From the NCBI GenBank assembly GCA_023525975.1, contig CM042038.1:8061272-8125271 (forward strand): a stretch of DNA of 64,000 nt, given 5' to 3'. A program made the position numbers and the translations under genes. The DNA comes from Smallanthus sonchifolius (Eukaryota > Streptophyta > Magnoliopsida > Asterales > Asteraceae). Position 1 is the stretch's first letter. The number at the start of each line of letters is the position of its first letter. Positions 58,560 to 64,000 of this stretch are shown here, piece after piece. Under the pieces are notes generated by a model. That model did not search any database and was not told the origin of the DNA. It saw only the letters and a list, made by a program, of their open reading frames with translations.

Positions 58560-59151
58560 TCATCCGTAGTGGAGCCTGTGAAAGGGAGCGTGAATGTCAC
58601 CTAATCTTTTTACGCCAGGAACACCGCCCCCTAGGCGTGAAATGGCGTGAAAAGGAGTGGGGCGTGAGGCAATTCACACTGGAGAGGAGTTTCTCACAAT
58701 TCCTACATCCAATCAAAATATCCTAATAATTTCTTATTCTTTTCTTTTTAATTAAATATTTTATTTAAGATTTAATTTGTTTTTTTCTAAATAACTCATA
58801 CTCGGTAATTATTAAAAAAAATGAAATACACAGACTTGTTTATTTTATTTTTTTGAACATCAAGGTATAAATTTTAACGAAAACAGAGTTGTTTTAAAAA
58901 AAATGTTTTCGTTACGTAAGTGGTTTTTTTATTGAGAAGTAGTTTTTTATTTATTTAAGAATGTATTTTTTTATTTTATAATTTAGTTTTTTATTTATTA
59001 AAAATGAAAATTTAGTTAATTATTAAAAAATAAATAAGAGGCGTGAAACCATTACGCATCTTAGTAATTTTAGGCAGTGAAAGTCACTGTGCTGATGTGA
59101 CGCTGACGTGACGGAGTGTGAAAGAGTGGGATGTGAAACCACTACGGATGG
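58560..59151. mobile_element. TIR element with CATCCGTAGTGG ends
   Basis: CATCCGTAGTGGAGCC at the left and CCACTACGGATGG at the right are inverted repeats. Near both ends are GGCGTGAAA-type repeats. The middle is very AT-rich. No coding capacity. Confidence 0.6.
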
Positions 59152-59558
59152 CATGAGGTTGTTGAGTACTATTAAAATTTGTAAGCAATATATAAATAGT
59201 TTTTAATCATCTATAGTTTTTTCGTGCTTTCCTGATCATTTTTTTGTATAGATAATTATTGTTACAAAATCTATTAAACTAGTTTGGATCATAAAAATGT
59301 ATATTAATATATTGTTAATAATTGTCAATAGAGATGATTTAAGATATTAACACGCAACCAATTATTTTCTTTGAATTATGTTCAATTTAATCATTAGGTT
59401 TTGAAAGTGTTATGTTTTAATAATTTTTTTTGAACGACATCGGAAAGATTATATTTTAAGGGTTATGTTATAGTAAAAAGGGTTTTAAAAATAAGAAGCG
59501 TAAGAAAGATTCTAAGTTTGACATGTGTTATTTTATTGTTTTTAAAGGGAGGGCATAA
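59152..59558. other. AT-rich spacer
   Basis: No gene. Leads into the minisatellite. Confidence 0.35.
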
Positions 59559-59559
59559 T

Positions 59560-60925
59560 GGTCAATGTGTAATATACCAAGTCAATGTGTAATACACCAG
59601 GTCAATGTGTAATACAAGGTCTGATATTACACAATGATCAGACCTAATATTACACAATGAGCATATTACACAATGACCTGACATATTTGAATGAATTACA
59701 CAATAATAAGTGAATTACACAATGAGATGGAAAACGTAAAACACAATGATGAAAACATATAACACAATGATGAAAAATATTTGACACAATGAACTTGTAT
59801 TACACAATGACCTGACTAATTACACAATAAACTTGTATTACACAATGAACGTGTATTACACAATGACCAGATGTGGTATTACACAATGAACTTGTATTAC
59901 ACAATGACCTTACTAACTACACAATGAGCTGGAAAACGTAAAACACAATGATAAATACATATAACACAATGAACTTGTATTACACATTGAATTTGTATTA
60001 CACAATGAACTTGTATTACACAATGACCTGATTAATTACACATTGACCAGATATTACACAATGACCAGACATGGTATTACACAATAAACTTCTATTACAC
60101 GATGAACTTGTATTACATAATGTGCTGAAAAACGTAAAACACAATGATAAATACATATAACACAATGAACTTGTATTACACATTGAACTTGTATTACACA
60201 ATGAACTTGTATTACACAACGACCTGACTAATTACACAATGACCAGACGTGGTATTACACAATGCACTTGTATTACACAATGAACTTGTATTACACGATG
60301 ACCTGACTAATTACACAATGAGCTGAAAAACGTAAAACACAATGATAAATACATATAACACGATGAACTTGTATTACACATTGAACTTGTATTACACAGT
60401 GAACTTGTATTACACAATGAACTTGTATTACAGAGTGAAATTGTATTACACAATAACCTAATTAATTATACAATGACCAGATATTACACAATGACCAGAC
60501 GTGGTATTACACGATGAACTTGTATTACACAATGAACTTGTATTACATGATGAACTTGCATTACACAATGACCCGACTAGTTACACAACGAGCTGAAAAA
60601 CGTAAAACACAATGATAAATATATATAACACAATGAACTTGTATTACACAATGACCTGACTAATTACACAATGAGCTGAAAAACGTAAAACACAATAATA
60701 AATACATATAACACAATGAACTTGTATTATACATTGAACTTGTATTACACAATGAACTTGTATTACACAATGAACTTATATTACACGATGAACTTGTATT
60801 ACACAATGACCTGATTAATTACACAATGAGCTGAAAAACGTAAAACACAATGATAAATACTTATAACACAATGAACTTGTATTACACAATGAACTTGTAT
60901 TACACAATAAGCTGGAAAACGTAAT
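59560..60925. repeat. Degenerate minisatellite with higher-order structure
   Basis: About 1.35 kb of 16-20-bp units built on TTGTATTACACAATGAAC, with variants ATTACACAATGACC and ACACAATGATAAATAC. A longer marker, GAGCTGAAAAACGTAAAACA, recurs at about 59725, 59926, 60122, 60321, 60591, 60673, 60829 and 60912. The first four intervals are close to 200 bp; later ones are near 270, 82, 156 and 83. Thus several short units form a higher-order repeat. Chance frames with repeated CNTSSL result on the minus strand. Confidence 0.88.
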
Positions 60926-61676
60926 ATTTTTTTTTCTTTTTTGTTTATAACGACACTATACTCGTTTTAAAGATAAAAAACGTTCGTTTTTATGGTGTAA
61001 CTTTTTTGAAAAAATAATGTCGTATGTAAAAGTTATAAACGTTTAAAAATGAGGAGAACTTGATAAAAAGTCAACAAAAGTGGTCAAGATTAAAATATTC
61101 TTTCAACAACTTTTTCTCCTACAATTTAATATTAACCATTAAATATTTTCTACAATTTAATATAATGGCTCTAAATCATTCCTACCCTTTTAAAATTAGA
61201 ATATTTTTTATCTGAAGCTAATCCTATGTTAATATCTAATCCCAGAGGCTACGTCAATAATAATTTTTGGGGTAGCGTGTACTTCAAGTTCTCTAAATAC
61301 TATTTTAGGTAAAAGAAAATACAACAGATTTAAAATACAGATCCATCGAGAAAGACCCGTAAGAAGTTTTGATTCAAATACAAGACTATTTCAAACACAG
61401 GTTTTAATAATAAAAACTTAAGATGTTAAAATAAATCTAATATAGATTAAGTTATATTTTTTAATATATATTTTTTTAATGTTTTTAGATTAGTAAATAA
61501 TAACTTAGTTTCTGGTTTTAGTTTGGATACAAAATTTGTTGACATGAAGTCATGTCGTTAAATTGTGTTACTAATTTATCTTGTATTTGTTAAAACATAT
61601 ATTTTCCCTCGTTGCTGAGTGTTTTCATAAGATGTTACATTGTTGAGATGTGCTTTTAAGACTCATCAGATTTGTA
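60926..61676. other. AT-rich intergenic DNA
   Basis: No gene seen between the minisatellite and the Helitron. Confidence 0.35.
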
Positions 61677-62078
61677 TCTATACTATATAATAAATAAAGG
61701 TTTTTTCATGTTACGTGTCGTCTCCATATTTAATCTTATTAAATGCACCTCCTATTTTTAACAATAATATATATTTAAAGAAAATATTAATTATACAAAT
61801 AAAACACATTTATTTTAAATTATCCCTTATGAAACTTTAAAAATCTAATTATGTAACTTTTATTTTCAATCAAATAATAAATAAAAATCAAATTACATTA
61901 AATAATACTTAATTTATATTCGAAACTCGATTATATATTAGTTTTTACATATTTTGAGTTTTGTTTTCTATTCTTAGTATATAATACATTTTTACACGTG
62001 TAAAATATACACATAAAGATTTAAAAATTTTATTTATTAATATTTTTCACTCGTATGTATACACGGGATCTAAACTAG
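61677..62078 (+). mobile_element. Non-autonomous Helitron, family A, copy 3
   Basis: Begins TCTATACTATATAATAAATA at 61677, preceded by A; ends CTAG at 62075-62078, followed by T. The imperfect hairpin around CGTATGTATACACG lies just inside the 3' end. It aligns over most of its length with the reverse complement of 3862-4285 (shared CACACGTGTAAAA-like, ATCTTTAAATAT and GGAGACGACACG stretches). Confidence 0.82.
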
Positions 62079-62891
62079 TTTCATAATAAAAGTAATAAAT
62101 AATTGCTGTTACAAAAATATTGTCCTTATCTTGGTCTACTAACTATTATACTTTATTCTTACTTAAAGAGAATTTTTAAATACTCAAGTATCAATCAACT
62201 TATTAGTTTAACCAACCGTTGGCAAATTGAAAATATTTTATTTTGTACTATTGTTTTTTACCTTTTAAAAAAAACTAAGTGCATTGGTTTAAATAAAAAG
62301 TGAAAAAATTCATACGATGTCATTACCATATAAAGAGTGAGACTTTAACTAACTAAACCCTCAAAAGTGTATGATGTTTTAATTAAAAATTTAAAAACTT
62401 CATAATTTTTAATATTTATAAAAATGAGAGTAAATGGTTAATTGATAACAGTTGAGTACGTCCCACACCCAACTCTTCAAGCCAGTTAAAGCCCCGAAAC
62501 CCCTAGCTTTGACACCCTCTTCGTTGTGTTTAACGCGTTCGGGGTGATGTTTGCATGACTACATGGGCTTACAGTTGGTCTATCTAAACAACAAAAAAGA
62601 TTGATCTGGCAGAAAGTGGAGGAGTAGCGTAGCTAGTATGTAACCAATCAGGCAATCATGATTCATATTTACAAATAACACAATCATTTTTATTTATTTT
62701 GACCAATGATTTTTGAAGGTCAAAAAAACAATTCTAACACTACTGTACTACATGAAGAAAAATAAAGAACATTCTTCTAAATAAAAATTGAATAATTTTA
62801 TTTAGCTTTGTGGTAACAAAATACAGGGTTGGTTTTAACATTCATCAAAAAACAAGGGGCTTCTACGTCATTTACGAAAACTTTAGGCTAT
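62079..62891. other. Intergenic DNA and 3' UTR of the kinase-like gene
   Basis: No gene seen. The last 50-100 bases before 62892 are probably the 3' UTR of the minus-strand gene. Confidence 0.35.
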
Positions 62892-63998
62892 TCACCGAGG
62901 TGCCATTGAAACGCTGAAATCAGCCGGAAGTTGTCCCATCTTTTCCGTCCAACTCTGCGACTCCAAATAAAACTTCGAAATCCGACCCACGACCCAACTA
63001 ATATCGGGTCTCTTATCCGGATCCTCTTCCACACACATCAGTCCTAATTGTGCCAACTTCAACGCCACCTCCTCCGGAAACGAATCCTTCAACCTCCGAT
63101 CCATCCACCGCCTCACTCCGCCGCTTTCCACCGCCTCTCTCGTCATCTCGATCAACGAAACTCTCACGTAATTTCCATTCTCTTGCCTGTACTTCAGCGG
63201 CTCTTCGCCGGACAAAATCTCCAGAATCACAACTCCGAAAGCGTACACGTCAGATTTCTGCGTCGCGATGCCGGTAGATTGAAATTCAGGCGACATGTAG
63301 CCTCGTGTGCCTTCGAATTTCATGAATTTTGAGTTTGATTTAACTGAATCTGCCTCCGAGCTGCAATCTGTTTCGCCGCAAAGCTCAGTGGTGCCAAAAT
63401 GGCATATTTTGGCGTTCAGTGATGGCGATTGCGTAACGATTATGCTAGTGCTTTTGATGTGATTGTGGATGAATTTCTTCTGCAAACCTGTAGAGTTGTG
63501 AATGTAATCAAGGCCGTGAGCGAGATCAGCTGCGATCTGAATTCGTGACATCCAGTCTGAAAGTACGGTGAAATTAGGGTTCCTAGGGTTTTTAAGGCAA
63601 TCGGCAAGGCTAGCGCCGTTAACGTAATCATAAACCAGGTATATGTAGCTTCCGGACATCGAAGCTCCTCGGAGCTTAATCAGACTCGAGTGATGACTTT
63701 TGCAAATCACTAGAAGTCGTTCTCGAAGCTCTGTTTCGTCAATCGGACGCTTAAATTTCCGTTGAAACACAATCACGTCATCGCCGCGGATCACACACCG
63801 CCACGCCGCGGAAGACGACGACGATGAGTACTTTGACGATAAAAATCCATTTGTGGCGGTGAAAATCTCTTTGAAATGATAAACGTGAGGATTTTCCGGT
63901 AGGAAATCACGGAGGCTGGAGATTGAGCTCCGGCTAGAAATAGAGGATTTCCATGAGTCCTTATAACTGTAGCCATTGCTCGAACCAGACGCCGGCAC
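62892..63998 (-). CDS. Kinase-like (pseudokinase) protein, LYK-related cytoplasmic type, 5' end outside window
   Basis: 368 codons visible; the frame stays open to the window edge with no ATG at the first codon, so the true start lies beyond 64000 and the protein is partial here. A Ser-rich N-terminal stretch (SSISSRSSISSLRDFLPENP) is followed by a kinase fold with no LysM, signal peptide or membrane segment in view. Conserved parts include YIYLVYDYVNGASLADCL, FEGTRGYMSPEF, SDVYAFGVVILEILSGEEPL and CVEEDPDKRP. Key catalytic parts are changed (visible numbering): no glycine loop at about 53-70, the HRD motif reads HNH (178-180), and DFG reads HFG (200-202). It resembles an Arabidopsis protein I recall as At3g57120, related to LysM receptor kinases. 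Probably acts as a scaffold or regulator; that is inference. Confidence 0.85.
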   Translation of the reverse strand: MPASGSSNGYSYKDSWKSSISSRSSISSLRDFLPENPHVYHFKEIFTATNGFLSSKYSSSSSSAAWRCVIRGDDVIVFQRKFKRPIDETELRERLLVICKSHHSSLIKLRGASMSGSYIYLVYDYVNGASLADCLKNPRNPNFTVLSDWMSRIQIAADLAHGLDYIHNSTGLQKKFIHNHIKSTSIIVTQSPSLNAKICHFGTTELCGETDCSSEADSVKSNSKFMKFEGTRGYMSPEFQSTGIATQKSDVYAFGVVILEILSGEEPLKYRQENGNYVRVSLIEMTREAVESGGVRRWMDRRLKDSFPEEVALKLAQLGLMCVEEDPDKRPDISWVVGRISKFYLESQSWTEKMGQLPADFSVSMAPR

Positions 63999-64000
63999 CA

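Noticed and set aside
59560..60925. CRISPR-like look of short repeats
   Set aside because: Units are degenerate, adjacent and without unique spacers; this is a eukaryotic minisatellite.
1..64000. A novel defence or gene-cluster system
   Set aside because: The recognised genes are unrelated housekeeping or signalling genes separated by transposons; I saw no co-oriented unknown genes that would form a system.

Overview
This is plant nuclear DNA, most likely from a eudicot and possibly Asteraceae; the family is a guess from the mix of transposons, not something I could test. It is AT-rich. Genes are split by spliceosomal introns, there are tRNA-iMet-primed LTR elements, Helitrons, hAT elements and MITEs, and the proteins are typical of land plants. 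There are no operons; each gene is its own transcription unit.

Layout. 1-4.7 kb is a transposon graveyard: a complete TRIM element, a degenerate Ty1/copia pol fragment and a small Helitron. 4.7-19.8 kb holds two tandem, head-to-tail genes for AVT1-type vacuolar amino acid transporters (Aa_trans family). Each has 12 coding exons. The ten internal exons have the same length in both copies, including a 24-nt and a 20-nt microexon, and both copies share an AT-AC intron of the U12 type. A decayed Helitron helicase lies between them. At 20.4-21.3 kb, minus strand, is an organellar-type guanylate kinase in one exon. At 23.2-25.1 kb, minus strand, is a four-exon receptor-like cytoplasmic kinase. 26.0-27.5 kb is a long-TIR element that may carry a captured gene fragment. 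29.5-36.5 kb is a young, complete LTR retrotransposon with a gag gene but no pol. At 37.5-38.3 kb is the spliceosomal Sm protein SmB. 38.9-48.6 kb is rich in TIR elements, including two hAT-type MITEs and a full-length but broken hAT transposon, all with 8-bp target duplications. At 50.4-51.6 kb, minus strand, is a DNL zinc-finger (Hep1-like) mitochondrial Hsp70 escort protein. At 53.6-58.3 kb is MTB, the METTL14-type subunit of the m6A mRNA methyltransferase. 59.5-60.9 kb is a degenerate minisatellite with higher-order structure. At 62.9-64.0 kb, minus strand, is the C-terminal part of a kinase-like protein that lacks key catalytic residues and runs off the window.

The host genes do not form one pathway. 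Two of them (SmB and MTB) concern mRNA processing, two organelles (guanylate kinase and Hep1), two transport (the AVT1 pair) and two signalling (the kinases). Exon borders were placed by hand from splice signals and reading phase; all coding totals are divisible by three.
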